DNA of 64,000 nucleotides from Tenericutes bacterium HGW-Tenericutes-2 (lineage in GTDB: Bacteria > Bacillota_I > Bacilli_A > Acholeplasmatales > Acholeplasmataceae). Position numbers and translations under genes: made by a program. The DNA lies in contig PGXL01000008.1 of NCBI GenBank assembly GCA_002839095.1, positions 1 through 64,000 on the forward strand. The letters are read 5' to 3'. Below are positions 36,862 to 45,156 of this stretch, one piece after another. The notes under the pieces are model-generated. The model was not told where the DNA came from. It ran no database searches and was given only the letters and a program-made list of their open reading frames with translations. Every line of letters begins with the position of its first letter. Position 1 is the stretch's first letter.

Positions 36862-37077
36862 TTATTTGTACTGATTCATTGATGAAAGAATTTGGCGAAC
36901 CTGCTTCTCAGAAGGAGTTCTTCCCATTTGTCTCATCATTTCACGAATCATTCTTTCATTGACAGGTGGATTCTTTTCTAAATACTTCTTAAACCAAGTA
37001 CGAGCGATAAAGAAACCTAACACACCACCAAGAAGTAATGCACCTACTGCGATTAATAAAACGAAATACCATTCCAT
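36862..37077 (-). CDS. yneF: YneF family (UPF0154) small membrane protein
   Basis: 71 residues. A single N-terminal transmembrane helix ending GFFIARTWFKKYLEKNPP is followed by NERMIREMMRQMGRTPSEKQ, the invariant UPF0154 signature found in low-GC Gram-positives. Function unknown. The GAGGTG ribosome binding site lies 8 bases before ATG. Confidence 0.95.
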   Translation of the reverse strand: MEWYFVLLIAVGALLLGGVLGFFIARTWFKKYLEKNPPVNERMIREMMRQMGRTPSEKQVRQILSSMNQYK

Positions 37078-37150
37078 TTTTCATACACCTCACTTGCTAT
37101 CATTATTTTACTTGAAAGATGGATAAATTACAAGCATTAAAGAGGTGAGT

Positions 37151-37179
37151 TTGACATATTCACATAATTTCATTATAAT
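37151..37179 (+). promoter_or_regulatory. Consensus promoter of the 37212 gene
   Basis: TTGACA, 17 bp, TATAAT: an exact match to the vegetative consensus, the strongest promoter seen in the window. Confidence 0.85.
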
Positions 37180-37211
37180 TGGAAACGTGAAGCCATTTTA
37201 AGGGGGTTGCC

Positions 37212-38045
37212 ATGGATTTTATTGTTGAGTTAATCTATAGTTCCGTCAGTACATTTATACTCGCTTATTTTATCTATGTAATATTTGGAAGAAAGCGTAA
37301 AATCTCAGTTATTATTCTATCCATTATGATCCTATATCAAGTGATTGCAGTGTTGCAAGGCGTGGGTAGAGGCTATCCAATTGAGGCTGTTATTATCTTA
37401 TTTATATATGGACCTACCCCAACGATTTTCGCATTTTTCTTATTTATGACATTCACTGGTGGCTTTGGAGTTGCAAGAATAAGAAAAAGAAAATTGAAGA
37501 GTATATCTAGTCACATTCAAACCAAGCGCTTAACTGAATTAGCTAGCATTATGGTGATTATTGTTTCCATCATCCTTGCACCTATCGCTATCTTTGTTAT
37601 GGAGGAACCTAACTATTTAATTTTTATTGTTTGTATCATATCCTTAGCATTAGGTATTTATATGCTCATATCAGTTATCCAAATCAAAATGGAAAAGGTC
37701 ATCTTATTTGTTGGTAAAAATAAAGAAAAATTTTATTTCTACGATATTCCAAAAAATGCACTCAAGGTTGAAGTGAAAGACTTCTATAAAAATGAGATGT
37801 ATATCGTGGATGCCATTGGTGAAGCTACCCTTTATTTAGAGGACAAGAAATATGAAAAGCATTACCTATATTGGATAGCAACCAGTGAAAAAATTGATAT
37901 GAAGAATGAAGTCGTAGAGGAAATGAGAGCATTATCCTATAAAGAGCATTTAGATCACTTTGAAAAGTATCATTATAAGAAGGTTGTTTTCAAAGAAAAT
38001 CGAAATGGAACCGCAGTGTTTATTAAAGAAAAAATTGTTAAATAG
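37212..38045 (+). CDS. Membrane protein of unknown function
   Basis: 277 residues. About five hydrophobic segments occupy residues 1-165. A soluble C-terminal domain (about 166-277) of alternating beta strands follows, rich in Lys/Glu and aromatic residues (FYFYDIPKNALKVEVKDFY). No known motif was recognised. It is monocistronic behind a perfect promoter and GGGGG ribosome binding site, which suggests substantial constitutive expression. Confidence 0.7.
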   Translation: MDFIVELIYSSVSTFILAYFIYVIFGRKRKISVIILSIMILYQVIAVLQGVGRGYPIEAVIILFIYGPTPTIFAFFLFMTFTGGFGVARIRKRKLKSISSHIQTKRLTELASIMVIIVSIILAPIAIFVMEEPNYLIFIVCIISLALGIYMLISVIQIKMEKVILFVGKNKEKFYFYDIPKNALKVEVKDFYKNEMYIVDAIGEATLYLEDKKYEKHYLYWIATSEKIDMKNEVVEEMRALSYKEHLDHFEKYHYKKVVFKENRNGTAVFIKEKIVK

Positions 38046-38076
38046 AAAAAATACTCCAGCTCGGAGTATTTTTTTA
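38046..38076. terminator. Bidirectional terminator between convergent genes
   Basis: AATACTCC/GGAGTATT stem with a 5-nt loop, A run before and T run after; serves the 37212 gene and the converging rsmD. Confidence 0.88.
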
Positions 38077-38082
38077 TCTTCA

Positions 38083-38622
38083 TTATTTTTTCTCGTAAAT
38101 AGTTACTCTTTTAATGCCATATACCTTTTCCTTAATCTTTTCTAGACTTAAGATTTGATCAGGTAAAATGACATGCTTACTCGATTCACAAACAACTAAA
38201 GAATCGACATAAAGATGATCATTTAGTTCACTGATAACGGCTTCATAAACGTCTAAATCATAGGGAGGGTCAATAAAGACTTGATCAAACATTAAATCCT
38301 TAGGCATCGATTTAAGAAATTTATCGACAGGTTTTAACTCGATCACAACGTTTTCTAATTCACCTAATGTTTCCGCATTCTTTTTAATCGTTTTAACTGC
38401 ATCCTTATCATGGTCAACGAAGTAGCAAAGATTGGACCCGCGACTTATCGCTTCTAGCCCGTAAGCTCCAGATCCTGCAAACAAATCAAGGGTGGTACCA
38501 ACAAGGGTACCACCAATCATATTGAATATAGATTCCTTTACCATATCTGCTGTTTCTCTAGTTGTAATTTTACCGACGCGATCTAGCTTTCTTGCGCGAT
38601 GTTTTCCACCGATAATCCTCAT
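38083..38622 (-). CDS. rsmD: 16S rRNA (guanine966-N2)-methyltransferase RsmD
   Basis: 179 residues. RIIGGKHRARKL at the N terminus, the SAM-binding LDLFAGSGAYGLEAISRG, and the catalytic FIDPPYD motif identify RsmD. It starts 4 bases inside the HMA-domain gene, so it is cotranscribed with the metal operon. This pairing is unusual, because rsmD normally sits beside coaD. Confidence 0.95.
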   Translation of the reverse strand: MRIIGGKHRARKLDRVGKITTRETADMVKESIFNMIGGTLVGTTLDLFAGSGAYGLEAISRGSNLCYFVDHDKDAVKTIKKNAETLGELENVVIELKPVDKFLKSMPKDLMFDQVFIDPPYDLDVYEAVISELNDHLYVDSLVVCESSKHVILPDQILSLEKIKEKVYGIKRVTIYEKK

Positions 38623-38804
38623 ACTTGTACAGTATACCCTGCTTCAGTAATTGCTTTTTTAACCTTATCAAGATCTTCATCCTTTTTAAATGTCACTTCA
38701 TGAGTAGGTAGGTCGATGGTAGCCTTGACTCCTGTAACCAATAATGCCTTTTGAATCTTCATCACGCAATGATTGCATGTCATATCGGGTACTGTTACTT
38801 TCAT
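38619..38804 (-). CDS. copZ: Heavy-metal-associated metallochaperone, CopZ-like
   Basis: 61 residues, a single HMA ferredoxin-like domain with the metal motif MTCNHC. It is slightly shorter than usual. It probably delivers Cu(I) to the adjacent ATPase. Its start overlaps the copA stop by 4 bases. Confidence 0.88.
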   Translation of the reverse strand: MKVTVPDMTCNHCVMKIQKALLVTGVKATIDLPTHEVTFKKDEDLDKVKKAITEAGYTVQV

Positions 38805-40981
38805 ATTTTTATATCTCCTTCGTTTTTAATTTTTTTAAATTTAAATAAATTCAAGCTCAATGCATTCAGTACAACCATAATTGAAGAGAATCCCATACCG
38901 ATACCAGCAAGTGATGGATTTAAATATCCTAGTGCTGCTAAGGGTATCATAACTATATTATACGAAAATGCCCAGAAAAAGTTAAGATAAATATTCTTTA
39001 AAGTTGCAAGTGATAAGTCTATTGCCTTAATGACAAGACCTAGATCTAAATTCATTAATGTCACATCCGATGTATCGATTGCGATATCTGAACCACTTCC
39101 TACTGCAAATCCAACATCTGCCATCTTTAATGCTGGAGCATCATTAATACCATCTCCAACAAAGGCCACAATCTTTCCTTCATTTTGAATCTCTAAAATC
39201 TTTTCTGCCTTCTCATGAGGTAAAACCTCATAGAAGATATGATCGATTCCTAAAATGGATCCGATATATCTAGCAGTGATCTCTTGGTCACCGGTAATCA
39301 TATAAGGTGTAATCTTTCTTCTCTTTAGCTCATCAATAACACCTTTAGCAGATTCCTTGATTGGATCTGTTACAGCGAGCATATTGACAATTTTAGCATC
39401 AATTGAAGTAAAGAATACGGTTTTACCCTGTCTTAAATAAGTCTCAAAATCATAGTCTGACATATCATATTTTAGTTCCTTCATTAAATTCGGAGAACCA
39501 ACATAAACTTCCTTTTGATTAATCGTTCCCTTAATTCCTTTTCCAAGTAAAACTTGAAATTCTTCAACATCTAAATAGTCATCATCATAGGCATCTGTAA
39601 TTGCCTTTGCAATCGGATGATTAGAATGCTTTTCAAGGGATGCTGAATAAACTAAGGTATCTTCATCTCCAACGATGTCAGAAAGCTCAGGATGACCCTT
39701 GGTTAATGTACCTGTCTTATCAAATGCAATCGCGTTAATTTTATTGGCGATTTCAAAGAATTCACCACCCTTATATAAAATACCTTCCTTAAAGGCAATT
39801 CCACTACCAACTGATATGGATGTTGGAGTCGCTAAGCCTAAGGCACATGGACAGCTAATGACTAATACAGCAATTGCAGGTGCGAATGCATGAGATGCGA
39901 CGTGTCCACCATCTTTAACAAATAGCCATAAGAAGAATACTGAAATGGAAATCACTACAACCACCGGAACAAACAATGCAGCTATTTTATCCGCGATTCT
40001 TTGGGCCTTTGGCTTGATTAAAGCTGTATCCTCAACTGTTTGTATAATTGAAGATAAAATCGTGTCAGAACCGACAGCAGTGACTCTAATCTCTAGGGTA
40101 TCCACGGTGTTCATCGTTGAACCGATAACCTTATCACCGGGTTCCTTAAAGGCTGGCATGGGTTCACCAGTAATCATTGCTTCATCGACATAACTCTTAC
40201 CATCTAAAATAATTCCATCTAGTGCAATCTTTTCATTTGCTAGGACAATCATTAAATCTCCGGGCTTGACATCATCGACTGGAACCATGACATCCTTACC
40301 GTTTCTTCTAATTCTCGCTTCCTTCGCACCTAATGAGATTAAGGATTGAAGTGCATCACTTGTTTTTTCTTTAACTCTATTTTCAAAGAAATTACCTAGA
40401 AGCACCATAAAGATAATGACTGCTGTAGTTTCAAAATATAAATCAGGCATCGCATGTCCTGCATGAGCATCATAGGTCAGTGTAGCATATACTGAATAAA
40501 TATAGGCAGCACTTGTCCCTAATACGACTAAAGCATCCATTCCTAAATTTCTACCCTTTATTTGATGGTAGGTAGCTTGAAAGAATCTTCTACCAACAAA
40601 AAATAAAATTGGAGTAGCAATTGCCCATTGTACATAACCATTCATTAAAATCTCTGGCACGTAAATAGGAATTCCTAAATGAACAAACATTGTCCACAGC
40701 AACGGGAAGGTAAGAATGAAGGCTAAGACTAGATCGATCATATCCCTTTTCTTTGCCTTTTTTTGTTCCTCATTGTTAAAAATCGGATAATAACCGATGA
40801 TTCTTAGGTGATCCCCTAATTTATCGGTATCAAATTTTTCTTCGTTATAATTAAATATAACCTTTTTAGATGTTACTAAAACCTTCGCATCCACATCCTC
40901 CATACCTCCAAAATAGGATTCTATAGATTTCGCACACTGTGCGCATGTAATATTAGATACTTTTATTGATTCTCTTTTCAT
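38801..40981 (-). CDS. copA: P1B-type ATPase, Cu(I) exporter CopA
   Basis: 726 residues. One N-terminal HMA domain (ITCAQC, Cys13/Cys16) is followed by eight membrane segments. The ion-path motif SCPCALGLATPT, phosphorylation motif DKTGTLTKG, and hinge VGDGINDAPAL are present. The last two segments have YN (AFSYNIVMIPLAA) and MxxSS (GMGFSSIMVVLNALSL), the residues that mark Cu(I) (P1B-1) rather than Zn/Cd pumps. The operon is arsR-copA-copZ-rsmD, all joined by 4-base overlaps. Confidence 0.93.
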   Translation of the reverse strand: MKRESIKVSNITCAQCAKSIESYFGGMEDVDAKVLVTSKKVIFNYNEEKFDTDKLGDHLRIIGYYPIFNNEEQKKAKKRDMIDLVLAFILTFPLLWTMFVHLGIPIYVPEILMNGYVQWAIATPILFFVGRRFFQATYHQIKGRNLGMDALVVLGTSAAYIYSVYATLTYDAHAGHAMPDLYFETTAVIIFMVLLGNFFENRVKEKTSDALQSLISLGAKEARIRRNGKDVMVPVDDVKPGDLMIVLANEKIALDGIILDGKSYVDEAMITGEPMPAFKEPGDKVIGSTMNTVDTLEIRVTAVGSDTILSSIIQTVEDTALIKPKAQRIADKIAALFVPVVVVISISVFFLWLFVKDGGHVASHAFAPAIAVLVISCPCALGLATPTSISVGSGIAFKEGILYKGGEFFEIANKINAIAFDKTGTLTKGHPELSDIVGDEDTLVYSASLEKHSNHPIAKAITDAYDDDYLDVEEFQVLLGKGIKGTINQKEVYVGSPNLMKELKYDMSDYDFETYLRQGKTVFFTSIDAKIVNMLAVTDPIKESAKGVIDELKRRKITPYMITGDQEITARYIGSILGIDHIFYEVLPHEKAEKILEIQNEGKIVAFVGDGINDAPALKMADVGFAVGSGSDIAIDTSDVTLMNLDLGLVIKAIDLSLATLKNIYLNFFWAFSYNIVMIPLAALGYLNPSLAGIGMGFSSIMVVLNALSLNLFKFKKIKNEGDIKI

Positions 40982-41343
40982 ATGTGAATTCCTTTCATGA
41001 TGTTATAGCCATGGGCAATAATCTCTTTTGCGTTTTGGTCATTTAGACGGTAATAGACCATTTTCCCTTTTTTATCACTTTTAACTAAATGATAAGACTT
41101 TAAATATTTCATTTGATGTGAGATTGCACTTTTTGATACACCGAGTAAATAAGCAAGATCACATACGCAAAGCTCATGGTCCTTAATCGCTTCAAGAATC
41201 TTTATTCTTGTTAGATCAGAAAATATCTTAAACAAACTTGCTAAATCAATATATTCTTGATCCTTATATAACTCTGACTGTACTTGATCTAAAACATCCT
41301 GATGAAAGATGGTACAGTTACAATTAACGTCACATGGTTTCAT
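40978..41343 (-). CDS. ArsR/SmtB family metal-sensing repressor, CadC-like
   Basis: 121 residues with a winged helix-turn-helix (GVSKSAISHQMKYLKSYHLV). Cys residues at 4, 8 and 10 and the pair Cys59/Cys61 in ELCVCDLA match the N-terminal/alpha-3 metal site of CadC, which senses Cd, Pb or Zn. It heads the copA operon. Its operator-like palindrome lies across its own transcription start. The match between a CadC-type sensor and a Cu-type pump is unexpected. Confidence 0.9.
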   Translation of the reverse strand: MKPCDVNCNCTIFHQDVLDQVQSELYKDQEYIDLASLFKIFSDLTRIKILEAIKDHELCVCDLAYLLGVSKSAISHQMKYLKSYHLVKSDKKGKMVYYRLNDQNAKEIIAHGYNIMKGIHI

Positions 41344-41356
41344 GTTAACCTCCTAT

Positions 41357-41376
41357 AGTTGAGCGAACACTCAACT
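41357..41376. promoter_or_regulatory. Probable ArsR operator
   Basis: AGTTGAG-cgaaca-CTCAACT, perfect 7-bp arms with the TTGA/TCAA core of ArsR/CadC sites, located between the -10 and the ribosome binding site of the arsR-copA operon. Confidence 0.75.
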
Positions 41377-41378
41377 GT

Positions 41379-41407
41379 ATTATACATGACTTGTTTTATC
41401 TTTGCAA
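41379..41407 (-). promoter_or_regulatory. Promoter of the arsR-copA operon
   Basis: The minus strand reads TTGCAA, 17 bp, TATAAT, immediately upstream of the operator palindrome. Confidence 0.7.
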
Positions 41408-41431
41408 GAAAAAAACACTCCGGAGAGTGTT
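41408..41431 (-). terminator. Terminator of the M42 peptidase gene
   Basis: AACACTC/GAGTGTT stem (41414-41420 with 41425-41431) and a minus-strand T tract, overlapping the stop codon and abutting the arsR promoter. Confidence 0.85.
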
Positions 41432-42488
41432 AATGTGAAAGGATTTGATCCACTGTTTTTTGATCTAGCTTTTTGATGACAGCGAGCATCAGTTTAATTG
41501 TGTTTTCATAATCATCATAATGGATGATTGAGGTATGAGAATGCATGTAACGTGTGGGAATACCAATTGAGAGTGATGCTGCACCCTTATGTGCTAAATG
41601 CATATGACCCGCATCGGTTCTACCACCAACAATAAATGCTTCCTGATAAGGTATTTTTTCTTCTTTCGCGACATCAATTACAAATTGTCTTAATGCTTGA
41701 TGTGGAACTAGTCCACCATCATATAAAAGAATTTGTGGTCCCTTACCTAAGGATTGTTCTAATGCTTCACCACCTGGTACGTCATTAGCTAGTCCGGTAT
41801 CAACAGCAATAGCTATTTCAGGAGCGACGATATAAGAGCTTGTTTTCGCACCACGTAATCCAACCTCTTCTTGAACAGTAAACGTTCCAAAAAGTTGATT
41901 TGGGCTTTTTTCTAATCGTTTTAAGACTTCAATCACTACAGCACTACCAATTCTATTATCCCAAGCCTTACCCAAAAGGTATTTTTCATTGCCTAATACT
42001 GCAAATTCAGAGCGAGGAACAACCATATTTCCTGGTTCAACCCCTAGCTTTTCAGCCTCTTCCTTAGAATCTACACCTAAGTCTAAATACATCGTATCAA
42101 TTCCAAGTGCTACATTTCTTTTATCAGCTGGAATGATATGTGGTGGCTTGACACCAGTTACTGCAGCTACAATGCCTTTCTTTGTATGGATATCCCATAC
42201 CTGAGCAAGCATCACCTGTGAGAACCAACCACCAAGTGTTTGGAACTTCACGAAGCCTTCTTTAGTGATTTGTGTCACTAAAAGTCCGATTTCGTCCATA
42301 TGACCTGCAATCATCACTCTTGGACCTTCACTACCCTTTGTACCAATCACTGAGCCTAGATTATCATACTCAAGATGACTTACATGATCTTTGATCTCAG
42401 ATGCGATAAACTGACTAACCTTTTTTTCATTACCTGGAACACCTGGTAATAATGACAATTTTTTTAACAATTCGTATTCTTTTTTCAT
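41430..42488 (-). CDS. M42 family metallopeptidase (glutamyl aminopeptidase-like)
   Basis: About 352 residues. Co-catalytic metal motifs are AGHMDEIG, GKAWDNRIG, VQEEVGLRGA and VDTGLANDVPG, with GGRTDAGHMHL. It trims N-terminal residues from peptides in the cytoplasm. ATG 42488 is preferred (AGGGG 8 bases upstream) over an upstream frame extension. A second M42 gene lies at 54119-55177. Confidence 0.92.
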   Translation of the reverse strand: MKKEYELLKKLSLLPGVPGNEKKVSQFIASEIKDHVSHLEYDNLGSVIGTKGSEGPRVMIAGHMDEIGLLVTQITKEGFVKFQTLGGWFSQVMLAQVWDIHTKKGIVAAVTGVKPPHIIPADKRNVALGIDTMYLDLGVDSKEEAEKLGVEPGNMVVPRSEFAVLGNEKYLLGKAWDNRIGSAVVIEVLKRLEKSPNQLFGTFTVQEEVGLRGAKTSSYIVAPEIAIAVDTGLANDVPGGEALEQSLGKGPQILLYDGGLVPHQALRQFVIDVAKEEKIPYQEAFIVGGRTDAGHMHLAHKGAASLSIGIPTRYMHSHTSIIHYDDYENTIKLMLAVIKKLDQKTVDQILSH

Positions 42489-42518
42489 GGATTTGTCCCC
42501 TAACCTAACATTAGTCAA

Positions 42519-42527
42519 ATTATAGCA
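42519..42527 (-). promoter_or_regulatory. Extended -10 promoter of the M42 peptidase gene
   Basis: TGCTATAAT on the minus strand, 30 bases before the start codon and just beyond the end of the upstream RNA gene. Confidence 0.5.
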
Positions 42528-42540
42528 TATTTTTTGGCAA

Positions 42541-42691
42541 AATAAAAGCCTAGAAAGCTGTGAGAACGAATTTGTTCTACGGCGGTATTACCTTTTCGAT
42601 ATTTCGGGATTCCAATTCAATTGGCTTTCACGCCCATATCGTTTTAATACCAGTAAATATGATTTGGGTTCCACGGCTGCTTCCTAGGTTC
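42541..42691 (-). ncRNA. Structured small RNA, 6S-like architecture
   Basis: An independent unit of about 150 nt lies between a promoter (42698-42726) and a terminal U-rich run. A 10-bp closing stem joins 42679-42688 to 42549-42558. A wide two-sided bubble follows, whose 3' side carries a small hairpin (42563-42567 with 42574-42578). The apical arm is built from 42645-42652/42583-42590, 42636-42641/42597-42602, a GGG/CCC pair, and the terminal hairpin 42612-42624. Closing stem, central bubble with a 3'-side hairpin and long apical arm is the plan of 6S RNA. The 6S identity is inferred, not shown; size is at the small end for 6S. Confidence 0.6.
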
Positions 42692-42697
42692 ACCTTC

Positions 42698-42726
42698 AAT
42701 TTATCACTAATGGATTCGAATGTCAA
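42698..42726 (-). promoter_or_regulatory. Promoter of the structured RNA
   Basis: The minus strand reads TTGACA (42721-42726), 17 bp, TAAATT (42698-42703), placed directly after the terminator of the preceding gene. Confidence 0.75.
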
Positions 42727-42727
42727 G

Positions 42728-42760
42728 AAAAAAGAAAACGCTCTCAATTTAGAGAGCGTT
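42728..42760 (-). terminator. Terminator of the 42797 membrane-protein gene
   Basis: Perfect 9-bp AACGCTCTC/GAGAGCGTT stem (42737-42745 with 42752-42760) and a minus-strand TTTTCTTTTTT tail. Confidence 0.9.
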
Positions 42761-42796
42761 ATATTATAACGGGTTTTAAAATATTAAGAAAAAATA

Positions 42797-44257
42797 TTAG
42801 TAGTAGACAGAAATACGAACAAACTTTCCATGATTAATCATTAAGGACAAGAGCACTTCTCTAATTTTAGATTCAATCATGTAATCGACATTCACTGAAG
42901 GTATATCGACACGAACCGTTAAATAATCCTCTTCTGATAAATCATCTAATTCAATATAATCAAAGTCTTCTCCAAAGGCCTCTAGCTCTTCATCGAGTTC
43001 AAAATATACAATCATTGAAATAATGATTTTCGTCTTGATTTCGAGCTCCTTTAATAGTCCTGCAAGGCTTTGTGCTCTAGCAATAATATAATTTGGTCTA
43101 TGAAAGAAATTCTTTTCATATAATTCCTTATTGGGGTCTTCCTCAAATTTAGCCATGACCTGCATTTTAAACTTAGATTCTAAGTATGTTTTAAACTGAT
43201 CAGCACGCTTCGTATGCTTATAATGGAAATCAGCATATAAATGAACAACTTCATTACCATAAGCATAGGCAGTAATTAAAAATTTGAAGAAATTCGCATA
43301 AACTAAGATATCATGAAACTGTTTTTGGAATGTTTCAGGTTTAACTCTAATCTGGAAATGCCCACAATAGATATAGGATTCATTATAGACAAGTGGTTCA
43401 AATAACGCATTTGCATATACCTCTAATTGAAGATCCACATCATAGTAATGATAGGAATCATAGGCGACTCTATGGAAATATTTAGTCAATTCAATCGCAC
43501 CTACGACGATACCAATTATAAATATCGATCCAGCTAAGCTAAATTTTAAAGGTATTGGAAAGCTTGAGATAAAGATTAAATAAATAATCGGTAGGAAAAG
43601 TGAAATAACAAAGGTCCTAAATGTCGATGTAAATCCCTTTTTAAAAAGGAAAAATGCTAGGACAAAGACAATAATCACATTATAGAATACGAAGAAATTG
43701 AACCAGCTGAAATTATTCAGTGAGTTTGCTATATTGTTAATTCCTAATATAAATAAGAAGATACCTAAGGTAACTAAGCCAAGCATAACCATTTGTCTAG
43801 TATGCAAATACCATTTTTTCGTATAAAGCTTTCTAGCCTGAGGTAGATGATAAAAGTTTTTCATTTCCTTTTGATAGCTGAAAAATGGCCAATAGGAACC
43901 TCGAATTGAAAAACGAATTGGTAAAACATCTTCATCCTTCATTTTGGCTGTCAAATAGTTTTCAAAGCTAGATAAAGGATTTAAGACGAATAGCAAGGTA
44001 CCAATGATAATAAATGGCAAATGATAGGGTTCAGAGAGTATGTATAAAAAGATAAATGTAATCAGTCCGTATATAAAGGCTACAATCATTTTTGGTACGC
44101 CACCAAACACATAAACGCCTACATAGACTAAGCTGATGATTGCAGAAATCATAAAAATGCCTTGACCTCTTAGATTGAGTAAAATCAAAGCAATCGGCAT
44201 GGTGATAAAGATTAAAATGGTGAGTGATCCTGCTATTGCGATGCGTCTTTTCATCAT
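42797..44257 (-). CDS. Large membrane protein of unknown function
   Basis: About 486 residues. The N-terminal half holds several hydrophobic segments in two groups (about 5-110 and 155-270) separated by a basic loop with YWPFFSYQKEMKNFYHLPQ. The C-terminal 200 residues are soluble, with alternating beta strands and acidic patches (DFDYIELDDLSEEDYL). ATG 44257 or 44254 is the likely start because GGGGG lies 4-7 bases upstream. No family was recognised. It lies between rplT and the RNA gene. Confidence 0.65.
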   Translation of the reverse strand: MMKRRIAIAGSLTILIFITMPIALILLNLRGQGIFMISAIISLVYVGVYVFGGVPKMIVAFIYGLITFIFLYILSEPYHLPFIIIGTLLFVLNPLSSFENYLTAKMKDEDVLPIRFSIRGSYWPFFSYQKEMKNFYHLPQARKLYTKKWYLHTRQMVMLGLVTLGIFLFILGINNIANSLNNFSWFNFFVFYNVIIVFVLAFFLFKKGFTSTFRTFVISLFLPIIYLIFISSFPIPLKFSLAGSIFIIGIVVGAIELTKYFHRVAYDSYHYYDVDLQLEVYANALFEPLVYNESYIYCGHFQIRVKPETFQKQFHDILVYANFFKFLITAYAYGNEVVHLYADFHYKHTKRADQFKTYLESKFKMQVMAKFEEDPNKELYEKNFFHRPNYIIARAQSLAGLLKELEIKTKIIISMIVYFELDEELEAFGEDFDYIELDDLSEEDYLTVRVDIPSVNVDYMIESKIREVLLSLMINHGKFVRISVYY

Positions 44258-44317
44258 GTAACCCCCAATAGATTTATTATACAAAAAAAGAGTGGAATTT
44301 TCCACCCTTTTTGACTT

Positions 44318-44920
44318 TTACTTTAAGTTTGATAATGCAGCGACTAAATCAGCCTTTAGCATTTTGTCTGCGCCTTCAATACCTTTTTCAACTGCTAAAG
44401 CTTTTAAGTCTTTAACAAGTAGCTTTGAGTAGTCGACAGCTTCAACAACTGCTTCAACCTTTTTAGGAGTTTCAGCCTTTTTAGGAGCTTCTACTTTTGC
44501 TTCAGCTTTTTTAGGAGCTTCAACTTTTTTAGTTTCTACCTTCGCTTCAACCTTAGGTAAATCACCCTTTAATGCTTTTTTTGCGATGTCTGCATAAAGT
44601 GTGAAATCAGCTGGTTGGAATACTGCTAGGTCTGCTAACATCTTACGGTTAACTTGAACGTTTGCTAATGATAAACCGTGGATGAATGTTGAATACTTCA
44701 TACCATTGATTTTTGCAGCAGCATTGATTCTTTGGATCCAAAGCTTTCTGAATTGTCTCTTCTTTTGCTTTCTATCTCTGTAAGCATAGCTTAATGAACG
44801 CATCACTTGTTCGTGAGCTGTACGATATAATGTTCTCTTAGAACCGAAGTAGCCTTTAGCTAACTTTAATATTTTTTTGCGGCGTGCTCTTGCAACTGTT
44901 CCGCCTTTTACTCTTGGCAT
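44318..44920 (-). CDS. rplT: 50S ribosomal protein L20 with a C-terminal SAP/Rho-N-like extension
   Basis: Residues 1-118 are a normal L20 ([19 protein letters not shown] start, [23 protein letters not shown]). Residues 119-160 form a Lys/Ala/Glu/Pro repeat linker ([11 protein letters not shown]-type). Residues 163-198 resemble a SAP or Rho-N nucleic-acid-binding helix pair ([17 protein letters not shown], then [11 protein letters not shown]). L20 nucleates 50S assembly and in Firmicutes represses this operon. It is last in infC-rpmI-rplT. Confidence 0.95.
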   Translation of the reverse strand: MPRVKGGTVARARRKKILKLAKGYFGSKRTLYRTAHEQVMRSLSYAYRDRKQKKRQFRKLWIQRINAAAKINGMKYSTFIHGLSLANVQVNRKMLADLAVFQPADFTLYADIAKKALKGDLPKVEAKVETKKVEAPKKAEAKVEAPKKAETPKKVEAVVEAVDYSKLLVKDLKALAVEKGIEGADKMLKADLVAALSNLK

Positions 44921-44937
44921 TTTTTAGTTCCCTCCGT

Positions 44938-45138
44938 TTATAATAAGTTCGAAATCAAAGACTTGATACGCTTCTTATCTGACGCGTGAACCGTTGTTTC
45001 GCCTCTTAATTGTCTATTTTGTTTTGTTGTTTTTGACATAGCTAAATGGCCTGTATACGCTTGACCGCGCATTAATTTGCCAGTGCCAGTTACTTTAATT
45101 CTCTTTTTTAAACCACTGTGTGTCTTTTGTTTTGGCAT
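44938..45138 (-). CDS. rpmI: 50S ribosomal protein L35
   Basis: 66 residues, highly basic, with the L35 signature MPKQKTHSGLKKRIKVTGTG and an internal RGQAYTGHLAMSKT. Middle gene of the infC-rpmI-rplT operon. Confidence 0.96.
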   Translation of the reverse strand: MPKQKTHSGLKKRIKVTGTGKLMRGQAYTGHLAMSKTTKQNRQLRGETTVHASDKKRIKSLISNLL

Positions 45139-45156
45139 GATAAATGTCCTTCTTTC

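Noticed and set aside
42583-42600. T-box-like sequence (AAGGTAATACCGCC) upstream of the M42 peptidase
   Set aside because: The T-box bulge needs UGGN to pair with the tRNA end; here it reads UAAU. The bases are used in a long stem of the RNA, and no specifier stem or aminoacylation-related gene follows.
42672-42690. SRP RNA-like GGAAGCAGCC on the minus strand
   Set aside because: The partner strand and GGAA tetraloop of SRP helix 8 are absent; the bases instead form the closing stem of the RNA.
42560-42769. Open frame of 69 codons on the plus strand
   Set aside because: It lies antisense to the structured RNA and its promoter and terminator, lacks a ribosome binding site, and has no protein-like composition.
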